A program made the translations under genes and the position numbers. Positions 6,088-12,451 of a stretch of DNA of 12,451 nt are shown here, piece after piece. The DNA lies in NCBI GenBank assembly GCA_014859805.1, contig JACUTN010000019.1, positions 1 through 12,451 of the forward strand, given 5' to 3'. The DNA comes from Candidatus Bathyarchaeota archaeon. Lineage in GTDB: Archaea; Thermoproteota; Bathyarchaeia; Bathyarchaeales; Bathycorpusculaceae. How positions within the stretch are numbered: position 1 is the first letter of the stretch; every line of letters starts with the position of its first letter. Under the pieces are notes generated by a model that was not told where the DNA came from, made no database searches, and was given only the letters and a program-made list of their open reading frames with translations.

Positions 6088-6875
6088 TGTAATCGCCTTT
6101 GCAATAAGTTGGTGAGAAGACTTATCGACAATACTATGACTAATAGTATTGAGGCTAGTGCTATGCTCAACGCGATTTCTCCGCGTCCAGTTTCCATAGC
6201 GATTGCAGTGGTCAAAACTCTGGTACTGCCACGAACATTTTGACCAATCATAAAAGCAACTCCCAACTCGGCAATTGCCCTGTTGAAGCTTCCCATAACA
6301 GCTAATGCAACACCTGGCGTTGATTCCTTCAGAACGGCAAAGGCGGCTTCAACTTCTGAAGCGCCCAAAGTTTTTGCCAGATCCTTAATGTCAGGTTCAA
6401 TAGCTTCGACGGCGCTTGTCGTAAAACTTATCATCATAGGTGTTATTAGAATTGCTTGTCCTACAGCGACGCCTAAAGGATTAATGAAGAGGTCTAGAAA
6501 TCCAAGAGGTCCAGAGCTTGACAGCAGAAGATACAGTATTAAGCCCAGAGCAACGGTTGGTATTCCAAGCAACGCGTTAAATATGCCTTTAACAAAACCT
6601 TTTCCAACAAAATCTCCTAAACCGATAATCAATCCAGTTGGGATGCTCCAGATGATTGCCAGTGCCGCTGCCGTTCCGGATATGTAAATTGACCGCAGTG
6701 TTATTTCCATGATTTCGGGATCCGCTGAAACAATCAACACAATTGCTCCTTTGATACCCTCATAGAATTCTTCAACTGAAACAATGAGAAGGATGATCGC
6801 TGCAATTACAAGAAAGGAGATTATTAGGGGAATTGGCTTGAACTTTCTCAGCCTCATGTAATCCGCTTTCTCCAT
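6084..6875 (-). CDS. tupB: Tungstate-type ABC transporter permease
   Basis: This is the membrane channel subunit of the importer. It has 263 residues with about six hydrophobic segments, near 14-33, 60-85, 97-120, 134-152, 190-212 and 234-257. The cytoplasmic EAA-type coupling loop is around DIKDLAKTLGAS...VLKESTPG (162-188), which contacts the ATPase. The segment SFNRAIAELGVAFMIGQN (196-213) is characteristic of the TupB branch. It starts 11 nt after the tupA stop and ends overlapping tupC. The ATG at 6875 has only a poor ribosome site. An internal ATG at 6857 with GGAG upstream is an alternative, but it would remove just six residues. Confidence 0.88.
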   Translation of the reverse strand: MEKADYMRLRKFKPIPLIISFLVIAAIILLIVSVEEFYEGIKGAIVLIVSADPEIMEITLRSIYISGTAAALAIIWSIPTGLIIGLGDFVGKGFVKGIFNALLGIPTVALGLILYLLLSSSGPLGFLDLFINPLGVAVGQAILITPMMISFTTSAVEAIEPDIKDLAKTLGASEVEAAFAVLKESTPGVALAVMGSFNRAIAELGVAFMIGQNVRGSTRVLTTAIAMETGRGEIALSIALASILLVIVLSISLLTNLLQRRLQ

Positions 6876-6886
6876 TTAACCATTCT

Positions 6887-7882
6887 TTAACCGTAAAGCT
6901 CTGGATAGCCACATCTGTATTGAGGCGGACATTCCGACCCGTCAAAGTAGGCGTAGTCCTTGATCATTTGCGCCATAGGCTCTGTATTGATTTTTAAAAG
7001 CTCTACTGCTGGATAGAATAGGGGTTGTCCATATGTTGATATTCCGTAATTCTCAATGATCTGTTGGCCTTCCTCTGATATCAGAAATTTTGTGAACGTT
7101 ATTGCCGCTTCAAAGTTTGCATTTGGGTTTGTCGTCTGATTTACGGCGATTGCGCTGTAAACATTGATTAATTCAGCCTCTTGACTAACTAAAGCTTTCA
7201 AATTGGGCACTAGGTTTGACGTGGCTTGGCTGTATGCAAGAAAAGTTCCAATATCCGTTAGCGTGTAGGCTTTTAACTCGTTGGTTGCGATTAGAGTTTT
7301 TCCCATTCCAGAGCCCGTTTCTTTGAACCAATTTGTTTCATCTCTCAAAAGGGCACAATCAAAACCTGTAGCATTCCACAATGTCTTTTCTTTGGTGTGC
7401 GTTCCAGAATTGTCTCCTCTGGAAATCCATGTTGCTCGCGTGTTTCTTCCTTCAGAAACAATTTTGGACAAAGCCTCTGTTATAGATAAGCCTTCGATTT
7501 GAGCTGGATCATTATTGGGACCAACGATTTGGAAGAAGTTGTACGCTATGATTTTCCTGTTGACGCCATAATTGTCTTGGAGAAACTTTATTTCTTGAGA
7601 GGGTGAGTGTACGAGTAGCATGTCTGCGTCTCCACGCTGTGCAAATTGGATGGCTATGCCTGTGCCTACAGAGATTAAACATAGGTCAATTGGGTATTTT
7701 TGTTCAAATTGTTCTTCAATTTCGTCTAGTAAACCAGTGTCGTAGAGACTTGTGGTGGTTGCTACTACTAGTTTCTGTCTGCTGAAGGCTTGTAGATAAT
7801 ACATTGTGCCTGCAACTGAGGCTGTTGATGCGATTGCAGCCATGATTATGATTGATCCCCACGTCCCGAGTTTTGGTTTCAT
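6887..7882 (-). CDS. tupA: Tungstate-binding protein of an ABC importer
   Basis: This extracytoplasmic, membrane-anchored receptor delivers the oxyanion to TupB. In its 331 residues, an N-terminal hydrophobic segment (about 9-30) acts as signal or anchor. The TupA family motifs follow: ATTTSLYDTGLLD (41-53), the anion-contacting TTTS at 42-45, and WISRGDNSGTHTKE (152-165). These motifs favour tungstate-type TupA over ModA/WtpA receptors. Ligand preference cannot be proved from sequence. The ATG at 7882 has GAGGAG 8 nt upstream. A TATA-like TTTTTATAA (7944-7936, minus strand) and a ModE-like site (7902-7925) lie in its promoter. It is the first gene of tupABC and is transcribed divergently from moaA. 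Confidence 0.9.
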   Translation of the reverse strand: MKPKLGTWGSIIIMAAIASTASVAGTMYYLQAFSRQKLVVATTTSLYDTGLLDEIEEQFEQKYPIDLCLISVGTGIAIQFAQRGDADMLLVHSPSQEIKFLQDNYGVNRKIIAYNFFQIVGPNNDPAQIEGLSITEALSKIVSEGRNTRATWISRGDNSGTHTKEKTLWNATGFDCALLRDETNWFKETGSGMGKTLIATNELKAYTLTDIGTFLAYSQATSNLVPNLKALVSQEAELINVYSAIAVNQTTNPNANFEAAITFTKFLISEEGQQIIENYGISTYGQPLFYPAVELLKINTEPMAQMIKDYAYFDGSECPPQYRCGYPELYG

Positions 7883-7901
7883 CTTATCAGCTCCTCAAGC
7901 A

Positions 7902-7925
7902 TTATGCATATGTGTGCATATCGGT
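7902..7925 (-). promoter_or_regulatory. ModE-like operator of the tupA promoter
   Basis: Read on the minus strand, this 24-bp site starts ACCGATATG and ends TGCATAA. It matches the site at 8007-8030 at 20 of 24 positions, in inverted orientation. Taken as two 8-bp halves 8 bp apart, they read CGATATGC and, on the other strand, CATTATGC. This resembles the E. coli ModE half-site (CGTTATAT/CGTTATGT as I recall it). The site is centred about 26 bp downstream of the TATA box, over the expected start site, which would suit repression. Confidence 0.65.
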
Positions 7926-7935
7926 TTGTCAAAAC

Positions 7936-7944
7936 TTATAAAAA
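7936..7944 (-). promoter_or_regulatory. Candidate TATA box of tupABC
   Basis: The minus strand reads TTTTTATAA. Transcription would start near 7914, giving a leader of about 32 nt that holds the GAGGAG ribosome site. Confidence 0.5.
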
Positions 7945-7989
7945 TTGCGGAAACAAAAAACCCAATTAAACTTCCATCGTAGCGTAATG

Positions 7990-7997
7990 CTTAACTA
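7990..7997 (+). promoter_or_regulatory. Candidate TATA box of the moa operon
   Basis: CTTAACTA is a moderate TATA match. A start near 8020 would lie inside the operator at 8007-8030 and give a leader of about 27 nt before the moaA ATG. AATTAAAC at 7964-7971 is an alternative box further upstream. Confidence 0.35.
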
Positions 7998-8006
7998 TTA
8001 GACAAC

Positions 8007-8030
8007 ACCGATATGAACATCTGTGCATAA
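8007..8030 (+). promoter_or_regulatory. ModE-like operator of the moa operon promoter
   Basis: This 24-bp site starts ACCGATATG and ends TGCATAA. It mirrors the tupA-side site, with 20 of 24 identities. The half-sites are CGATATGA and, on the opposite strand, TGTTATGC, spaced 8 bp apart as in the classical ModE operator. It is centred about 25 bp after the TATA-like element, the same geometry as on the tupA side. The likely ligand is the ModE-type protein encoded at 4605-4943. Confidence 0.65.
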
Positions 8031-8046
8031 CACTGGAGCGAATAGC

Positions 8047-9045
8047 ATGGCTATCGAAAACAAAAAACATGAAGCTTTGCCGTTGCGTGACAGGTTTGGC
8101 AGAAAACTCAACAGCCTAAGAATTTCTGTAACCCAAAAATGCAACCTCCAATGCTTTTACTGCCACAGAGAAGGCGAAGCTGCCTCAAACAACGAAATGA
8201 CTAAAGAAGAAATAGTAAAGATTGCAAAGATCGCTTGCGAACTCGGCATGAAGAAGGTGAAGCTAACAGGCGGCGAACCTCTTCTCAGAGATGATCTTCC
8301 AGAGATTGTTTCAGAAATCGCTGAATACGCTGACGAGGTTTCTTTAACAACCAACGGCGTGCTATTAGAAGAATATGCCCAATCACTTTTTAATGCAGGG
8401 CTTAAACGTGTGAATGTAAGCCTACCTTCACTCATTTCCAGACGCTTCAAGAAAATCACAAAAAAGGATCAGGTTCAACAGGCAAAAAACGGCATAAAAG
8501 CAGCCGTGCAAAGCCATCTTCATCCAGTTAAGATCAACATGGTGATGCTGAAAGGAATTAACGTTGACGAGGTTCCGAAAGCTATAGATTTCGCCCAAGA
8601 AGTTGGCGCTGTACTTCAGCTGATCGAATTTGAACCAATTCAACCAGAAAATTACGTTCACTGGAAAAAGTTCCATTACGATCCAGTCTCGATAGAAAAC
8701 TGGTTGAAAAAGAAAGCTATCTCTATTCAAGAGAACCCCCTACATAAACGAAGAAGATACACTCTAGAAAAAAACGGCGACCCAGTAAGCGTAGAGGTTG
8801 TTCAACCCATGCACAACTCCATATTCTGTCAAAACTGCACCCGCTTAAGGGTTACCTCGGACGGAAAATTGAAGCCATGCCTTCTCAGAAACGATAATCT
8901 TGTAGACATTCTTTCACTTGTTAGACAAGACGCAAATTCAAACGAATTGAAAGAAGCTTTTAGAAAAGCAGCCATGCTCAGGGAACCGTACTGGAAAGGA
9001 CGAAATGGAAGGTATGATCAACTCTCTTCAGGTAGTGGTGAATAA
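8047..9045 (+). CDS. moaA: GTP 3',8-cyclase (molybdenum/tungsten cofactor step 1)
   Basis: This radical-SAM enzyme converts GTP to 3',8-cyclo-GTP, the first step to pyranopterin. In its 332 residues, the SAM cluster is CNLQCFYC (Cys32, 36, 39) and TGGEPLLR is at 74-81. The second iron-sulphur cluster has Cys261, Cys264 and Cys278 in FCQNCTRLRVTSDGKLKPCL. The protein ends SSGSGE rather than the GG tail known from bacterial MoaA. A GTG at 8023 would lengthen the frame, but it lies inside the operator. The ATG at 8047 has GGAG (8035-8038) with 8-nt spacing and is preferred. It is the first gene of moaA-moaE-moaC-moaB-moeA, and its stop is 1 nt before the moaE ATG. Confidence 0.93.
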   Translation: MAIENKKHEALPLRDRFGRKLNSLRISVTQKCNLQCFYCHREGEAASNNEMTKEEIVKIAKIACELGMKKVKLTGGEPLLRDDLPEIVSEIAEYADEVSLTTNGVLLEEYAQSLFNAGLKRVNVSLPSLISRRFKKITKKDQVQQAKNGIKAAVQSHLHPVKINMVMLKGINVDEVPKAIDFAQEVGAVLQLIEFEPIQPENYVHWKKFHYDPVSIENWLKKKAISIQENPLHKRRRYTLEKNGDPVSVEVVQPMHNSIFCQNCTRLRVTSDGKLKPCLLRNDNLVDILSLVRQDANSNELKEAFRKAAMLREPYWKGRNGRYDQLSSGSGE

Positions 9046-9046
9046 C

Positions 9047-9427
9047 ATGTTAAAGATAACACATAATGATTTTTCCATAGATGAAATTGTTCAAAAAATC
9101 AAGACCGAAGAGATTGGCGCCATCGTTTCTTTCATCGGAATTGTTCGCGGAAAATCTAACGGCAAAGATGTCGAAAGGTTTGAAATTCAACCCAGTGAAG
9201 AGGCGGCTCTTAGTCAAATGCAAAAGATTCGCGCTGAAACTCTTCAAAAATTCAAGGTAAACCAAATAGCAATCATACAAAGAATTGGCTCTTTTAAAGT
9301 GTCGGAGAACATTCTGCTAATTGTTGTAGGCGCTCCTCATCGTGATGAAGCATTCAAAGCATGCAGGCATGTTTTGGAAGGAATGAAAAAGATGGTGAAA
9401 AGATGGGAAAAAGAGGTTTGCACTTGA
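9047..9427 (+). CDS. moaE: Molybdopterin synthase large (catalytic) subunit
   Basis: With MoaD it puts the dithiolene sulphurs onto precursor Z (cPMP). In its 126 residues, GAIVSFIGIVRG is at 24-35 and GAPHRDEAFKACRHVLEGMKK at 95-115. Lys115 and Lys122 have the 7-residue spacing of the two catalytic lysines of E. coli MoaE (K119/K126). The HRxG motif is changed to QRIG (78-81). The C-terminus stops right after WEKEVCT, shorter than the usual 140-150 residues. The frame opens at 9005 inside moaA, but GGTGA (9037-9041) before the ATG at 9047 fixes the start, one base after the moaA stop. No moaD is in the window, so its partner must be encoded elsewhere. Confidence 0.9.
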   Translation: MLKITHNDFSIDEIVQKIKTEEIGAIVSFIGIVRGKSNGKDVERFEIQPSEEAALSQMQKIRAETLQKFKVNQIAIIQRIGSFKVSENILLIVVGAPHRDEAFKACRHVLEGMKKMVKRWEKEVCT

Positions 9428-9455
9428 GAAAATCAAGTGGATTGAAGGTGAAAAG

Positions 9456-9926
9456 ATGGTGAAGAAACAGAGAGTTTCACGTCAACCTTTGAAAATGGTG
9501 GATGTATCCGATAAACCTGTAGTTAAGAGAATTGCAGAAGCAGAAGGTAAAATCTGGTTGCAACCCGAAACCATCGAAAAAATACGCCGCGGATCTATTG
9601 AAAAAGGAGACGTTTTCTCAGCAGCAAACATCGCTGGAATACTCGCTGCCAAGAAGACTCCAGAACTCATTCCTTTGTGTCACTTGATTCCCTTATCTAA
9701 GGTAGACATAAGCTTCAACGTTCATGAAGAATATGTTACTGCAAAATGCACCGTCGTAGGCGAATGCAAGACAGGAGTTGAAATGGAAGCGCTAGTAGGT
9801 GTAAGCACCGCCTTGTTGACCATATGGGACATGGTGAAATCCTTGGAAAAAGACGAAAAAGGACAGTATCCTCACACAAAGATAGGCGAAATAAGGGTTT
9901 TGAAAAAGATAAAGAAGTTGATCTGA
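9456..9926 (+). CDS. moaC: Cyclic pyranopterin monophosphate synthase
   Basis: It rearranges the MoaA product 3',8-cyclo-GTP into cyclic pyranopterin monophosphate. The 156 residues contain the full family order. MVDVSDKPVVKR is at 14-25 and KGDVFSAANIAGILAAKKT at 50-68. LIPLCHLIPLSKV (71-83) holds the active-site His76. KTGVEMEAL is at 105-113 and LTIWDMVK at 121-128, with Asp125 and Lys128. It lacks the GGKSG tail of bacterial MoaC, which is normal for archaeal members. The ATG at 9456 has GGTGA at 9447-9451, 4 nt upstream. It starts 28 nt after moaE. Its TGA overlaps the moaB ATG by one base. Confidence 0.94.
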   Translation: MVKKQRVSRQPLKMVDVSDKPVVKRIAEAEGKIWLQPETIEKIRRGSIEKGDVFSAANIAGILAAKKTPELIPLCHLIPLSKVDISFNVHEEYVTAKCTVVGECKTGVEMEALVGVSTALLTIWDMVKSLEKDEKGQYPHTKIGEIRVLKKIKKLI

Positions 9927-10423
9927 TGAGTGAACATGATTTACATCGCTATGTTAGAGCAGGTTTTGCGGTTCTAACAATAAGCGACACACGAAACAAG
10001 AAAACTGATGAATCAGGCAAAATTGCAAAAGAATTAGTCAGCAAAAAGGGCCATCAAGTTCTCGCTTACAAAATAGTAAGGAACGACAAGTCTCTGATTC
10101 AGACTACTGTGAAAGAAATGCTCCAAAATCCTGAAATTAACGTTATTGTAACAATCGGTGGCACTGGCATAAGCAAAAGAGACCTAACAGTCGAATCAAT
10201 ATCAGAATTATTAGACAAAAAAATTGAAGGCTTCGGAGAGCTTTTCAGAAATTTAAGCTACCAAGAAATCGGCGAAGCAGCCATGATTAGCCGCGCAACT
10301 GCAGGAACGATTAGTGGGAAACTTGTGTTCTGTCTTCCAGGATCCAAAAACGCAGTTGGACTGGCCCTCAACAAGCTCATATTGCCAGGACTGGGACACA
10401 TCATTAAGGAGGCTAACCGATGA
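9926..10423 (+). CDS. moaB: Molybdopterin adenylyltransferase (MoaB/MogA family)
   Basis: It adenylates molybdopterin, activating it for metal insertion by MoeA. In its 165 residues, AVLTISDTR (15-23) and DESG (28-31) are followed by the MPT-binding TIGGTGIS (76-83). RDLTVE (85-90), GFGELFRNLSYQEIG (102-116), SRATAG (122-127) and LPGSKNAV (137-144) complete the family pattern. Archaeal proteins of this type are usually called MoaB, and the bacterial functional equivalent is MogA. The frame extends upstream inside moaC, but the ATG at 9926 overlaps the moaC stop (TGATG), the natural coupled start. The gene ends overlapping moeA by ATGA. Confidence 0.92.
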   Translation: MSEHDLHRYVRAGFAVLTISDTRNKKTDESGKIAKELVSKKGHQVLAYKIVRNDKSLIQTTVKEMLQNPEINVIVTIGGTGISKRDLTVESISELLDKKIEGFGELFRNLSYQEIGEAAMISRATAGTISGKLVFCLPGSKNAVGLALNKLILPGLGHIIKEANR

Positions 10424-11637
10424 CTAGGATGACTCCGTTCAAAGAGCTGATATCTTACGAAGAAGCCTTGGAACGAATTCGCAAATCCATAAAACCGATT
10501 GATCGAACAGAGTCTGTTTCCATCGAAAATGCTCTCGACAGAGTTCTCGCAAAAGAAATCGTGGCAAACATGTCTGTGCCACCTTTTGATAGGGCTGCAA
10601 TGGATGGATACGCGGTCAAAGCAAAGGAAACTTTCGGAGCTTCTTCGTTTAAGCCAAAAACATTGAAACTCACAGAAATTCTGCATGCTGGAGCATCCTC
10701 AAACATAGTGTTAGGTAAAGGTGAATGTGTTCAAGTTGCAACTGGCAGTCCCATTCCAGAAGGTGCGGACGCTGTTGTCATGGTTGAATTCACTGAGAGA
10801 AATGGCAATGACGTTAAAATTTTGAAACCAGTATATCCGAGAGCAAACATCTCGCCGAAAGGAGAAGACATTGAAGAGGGAAAAGTTGTTATTAAAGTAG
10901 GAGAACAGCTTTTTCCCGCTAGGATTGGTGCATTAGCCGCGCTCGGAACGGAAAAAGTGGAGGTGTACGAGAAACCAAGGATCGCAGTAGTCCCAACAGG
11001 AACTGAGATTAAAGAAGTTGGATCTTCTCTCAAAGAGGGACAGATTTACGATGTAAACTCGTACACGTTATCCTCTATTATAAACAAGAATGGAGCCGTT
11101 CCAATAAAGTGCAAAGCTGTTCCAGACACAACTGATGAGCTTAGAAACGCCACAAAAACATTGCTTAAACACGATATGATTGTCTTCTCAGGCGGAAGTT
11201 CTGTCGGTGAACGTGACCTCTTAATGAGTGTGATTCAAGAATTCGGAACTGTTGTGTTTCACGGCATTCAGGTGAAGCCTGGTAAACCAACTCTCTTTGC
11301 TCTAGTGGCTGGAAAACCTATCTGCGGAATGCCTGGATACCCCACATCTTGCCTACTCAACGCATATCTGTTACTCGTTCCAGCTATTCGGCAAATGGCA
11401 ACATTACCACCGAAAATAGAGAAAACCATGAAAGCACGACTGGCAAAAAGGGTTGTGTCCTCCACGGGCAGAAAACAGTTCCTTACAGTGAAAATAAAGC
11501 GGAATCTAGCTTATCCTGTTTTTAAGCAATCGGGAGCAATAACGAGCATGACAGAAGCGGACGGTTACATCGTTTTGCCAATTAATGTTGACGTTGTTGA
11601 AAGGAATCAAGAAGTAACGGTGTTCTTGTTCGATTAG
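10420..11637 (+). CDS. moeA: Molybdopterin molybdenumtransferase (MoeA), likely inserting W or Mo
   Basis: It inserts molybdate or tungstate into adenylated molybdopterin. In its 405 residues, PPFDRAAMDGYAV is at 54-66 and ATGSPIPEGADAVVMVE at 107-123. RANISPKGEDIEEG is at 141-154 and VPTGTEI at 191-197. The MPT-binding domain has FSGGSSVGERD (256-266), VKPGKPT (285-291) and GMPGYPTS (303-310). A beta-barrel C-terminal domain follows. The ATG at 10420 overlaps the moaB stop and has GGAGG (10408-10412) 7 nt upstream. The second ATG at 10429 is a weaker choice. Many archaea carry two MoeA paralogues thought to separate Mo from W. Linkage to tupABC makes W plausible here but unproven. Confidence 0.93.
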   Translation: MTRMTPFKELISYEEALERIRKSIKPIDRTESVSIENALDRVLAKEIVANMSVPPFDRAAMDGYAVKAKETFGASSFKPKTLKLTEILHAGASSNIVLGKGECVQVATGSPIPEGADAVVMVEFTERNGNDVKILKPVYPRANISPKGEDIEEGKVVIKVGEQLFPARIGALAALGTEKVEVYEKPRIAVVPTGTEIKEVGSSLKEGQIYDVNSYTLSSIINKNGAVPIKCKAVPDTTDELRNATKTLLKHDMIVFSGGSSVGERDLLMSVIQEFGTVVFHGIQVKPGKPTLFALVAGKPICGMPGYPTSCLLNAYLLLVPAIRQMATLPPKIEKTMKARLAKRVVSSTGRKQFLTVKIKRNLAYPVFKQSGAITSMTEADGYIVLPINVDVVERNQEVTVFLFD

Positions 11638-11649
11638 CGTGCTCTGTTT

Positions 11650-11928
11650 CTATTCCGAAGCCCGTGCCCTCCATTTGTCCAGTCTTTTCTTAACTTCTTC
11701 CTCAAGCCGTTCCTTTGAGATAAGATGCCCTCTAACGAAGACATCATCGTCTATAGCGATGCTAGGAACGCTCATCACATGATAGGTTGACCCTTCACTT
11801 AGTCCTTCCTTCGTCGCCAAATCAACAACCCTACAAGTGACACCACATTTTTGTGCAACCTCAAAGGCAATCATCTTAGCCATAGAACAAACCGAACAAG
11901 TAGGTAAAGTGAAGACCTTCAACTCCAT
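11650..11928 (-). CDS. Small thioredoxin/glutaredoxin-fold protein
   Basis: This 92-residue protein has the redox motif CSVC (Cys11, Cys14) after the first beta strand (ELKVFTLPT) and a cis-Pro signature, SVPSIAI (53-59, Pro55). This is the compact fold of archaeal glutaredoxin-like thioredoxins. It likely reduces disulphides in an unknown partner. The frame can start at a GTG (11949), but the ATG at 11928 directly precedes the first strand and has GAGGGG about 9 nt upstream. It converges on moeA with a 12-bp gap, so it is not part of that operon. A lysine/arginine-rich helix ends the protein. Confidence 0.82.
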   Translation of the reverse strand: MELKVFTLPTCSVCSMAKMIAFEVAQKCGVTCRVVDLATKEGLSEGSTYHVMSVPSIAIDDDVFVRGHLISKERLEEEVKKRLDKWRARASE

Positions 11929-11968
11929 ACAGCAAGTCCCCTCGAACACTAATCTTAGAGGGAATTGC

Positions 11969-11976
11969 TTTTAAAA
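11969..11976 (-). promoter_or_regulatory. Candidate TATA box of the thioredoxin-like gene
   Basis: The minus strand reads TTTTAAAA. It would start transcription near 11946, about 18 nt before the ATG, leaving just enough room for the GAGGGG ribosome site. Confidence 0.45.
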
Positions 11977-12008
11977 TCTTTTATGAATAGCTTAAAATGC
12001 AGAAAACG

Positions 12009-12016
12009 TTTAAATT
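12009..12016 (+). promoter_or_regulatory. Candidate TATA box of the CAU tRNA gene
   Basis: TTTAAATT lies 39 nt upstream of the tRNA. A start near 12037 would give a short 5' leader for RNase P removal. Confidence 0.4.
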
Positions 12017-12054
12017 GATTTGAAATAAGCATAATAAATGAACAGCCACAGAAC

Positions 12055-12148
12055 GGGCCCGTAGCTCAGCCTGGTTGGAGCGACAGGCTCATAATAGCAT
12101 ATATGAGAGACCTGTTGGTCAAGGGTTCAAATCCCTTCGGGCCCACCA
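12055..12148 (+). tRNA. tRNA with anticodon CAU (elongator Met, or Ile2), 16-nt intron, CCA encoded
   Basis: The acceptor stem GGGCCCG (12055-12061) pairs with CGGGCCC (12138-12144). The D arm is GCTC/GAGC. The anticodon stem ACAGG (12083-12087) pairs with CCTGT (12111-12115). The T arm is AAGGG-TTCAAAT-CCCTT. The discriminator is A12145, then CCA at 12146-12148. The anticodon CAT is at 12090-12092. The gap between stem halves is 23 nt instead of 7. Removing 12094-12109 restores the loop CTCATAA, the canonical 37/38 intron position. Inside the precursor, CTCAT can pair with ATGAG (12103-12107). The GGGCCCG acceptor is against initiator tRNA. Elongator Met and lysidine-like-modified Ile2 cannot be separated with certainty. 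Confidence 0.92.
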
Positions 12149-12451
12149 CTTTTTGGGTTCAGAACCATCAGTTCTAAACGATCTAAAAATGCTTTCCAAT
12201 GTATGACTTTGGGAGAAGTTCGCCTGCCTTTTGATGACGCTGACGTTAAAGGATGATATGACAATACGGCAAGGTGTCGAGGGTCACCTCCGATGTCTAC
12301 GTTAGAAGGTTGGAGTAACTTCCGCACTCGGCAGAAACTACGCTTAAAGAATTGGTTGAAATACGCGTAATGACTGCATGTGCTTGTTGTATGTTAGGCG
12401 CAAAAACTTTGTTGAAACAGTTGAACAGAAGGCAATGCATTCCTATGATTT
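12149..12451. other. Region after the CAU tRNA with no convincing gene
   Basis: Only short frames occur in these 303 bp. A 66-codon minus-strand frame runs into the tRNA and is rejected. A plus-strand stretch at 12203-12256 reads MTLGEVRLPFDDADVKG but is too short to call. The broken, mixed coding-like texture could be a decayed gene. Confidence 0.4.
12370..12451 (+). CDS. Possible partial reading frame running off the window end
   Basis: From an ATG at 12370 the frame reads MTACACCMLGAKTLLKQLNR and stays open to the edge (27 codons). The same frame is open back to an in-frame TAA at 12316, with possible helix (ETTLKELVEIRV) before the ATG. A TTG at 12352 is another start candidate. There is no clear ribosome site. 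I do not recognise the family. It could be a real N-terminus or noise. Confidence 0.22.
   Translation, partial: MTACACCMLGAKTLLKQLNRRQCIPMI

Noticed and set aside
12228..12260. C/D box sRNA suggested by TGATGA, CTGA and GGATGAT
   Set aside because: The boxes are spaced only a few bases apart, leaving no guide regions.
12127..12327. 66-codon minus-strand frame ending in the CAU tRNA
   Set aside because: Its C-terminus is tRNA antisense, there is no ribosome site, and the composition is not protein-like.
1..12451. CRISPR array or direct-repeat array
   Set aside because: No regularly spaced repeats were seen anywhere in the window.

Overview
This window looks archaeal. It holds an intron-bearing tRNA gene, two tRNA genes that encode their own CCA ends, a diphthamide synthase (DPH6 family), a geranylgeranyl-reductase-family flavoprotein, TATA-type promoter elements, and Shine-Dalgarno motifs (GGTGA, GGAGG) that fit the archaeal 16S tail. 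The gene set and the style of the decayed integrase suggest a TACK-type lineage such as Bathyarchaeia. That placement is an inference from memory of family sequences, not from a search.

Layout. 1-687 is the 3' part of a site-2-protease-like membrane metallopeptidase. It is followed by a small two-helix membrane protein (815-1036) and a convergent double zinc-ribbon protein (1300-1040, minus strand). 1572-3619 is a two-gene unit: the flavoprotein, then the DPH6-type ATP pyrophosphatase. 3680-4262 is a scar: a short fragment resembling the CutA1 N-terminus, a multiply frameshifted C-terminal remnant of a tyrosine recombinase, and an intact tRNA-Pro(GGG). 4263-4604 has no gene but carries several inverted repeats.

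4605-11637 is one functional block for tungstate/molybdate uptake and pyranopterin cofactor synthesis. On the minus strand are tupA, tupB and tupC (a tungstate-type ABC transporter), then a lone ModE-type DNA-binding domain. On the plus strand, diverging from tupA, are moaA, moaE, moaC, moaB and moeA, tightly packed with two stop/start overlaps. The 164-bp tupA-moaA gap holds two related 24-bp sites in inverted orientation. Each is centred about 25 bp downstream of a candidate TATA box and resembles a ModE operator. The simple model is that the ModE-like protein controls import and cofactor synthesis together from this shared promoter region. moaD and any nucleotide-attachment (mobA) gene are not in the window.

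11650-12451 holds a small thioredoxin-fold protein (minus strand), a CAU tRNA with a 16-nt intron, and about 300 bp with no convincing gene except a possible partial reading frame running off the end.
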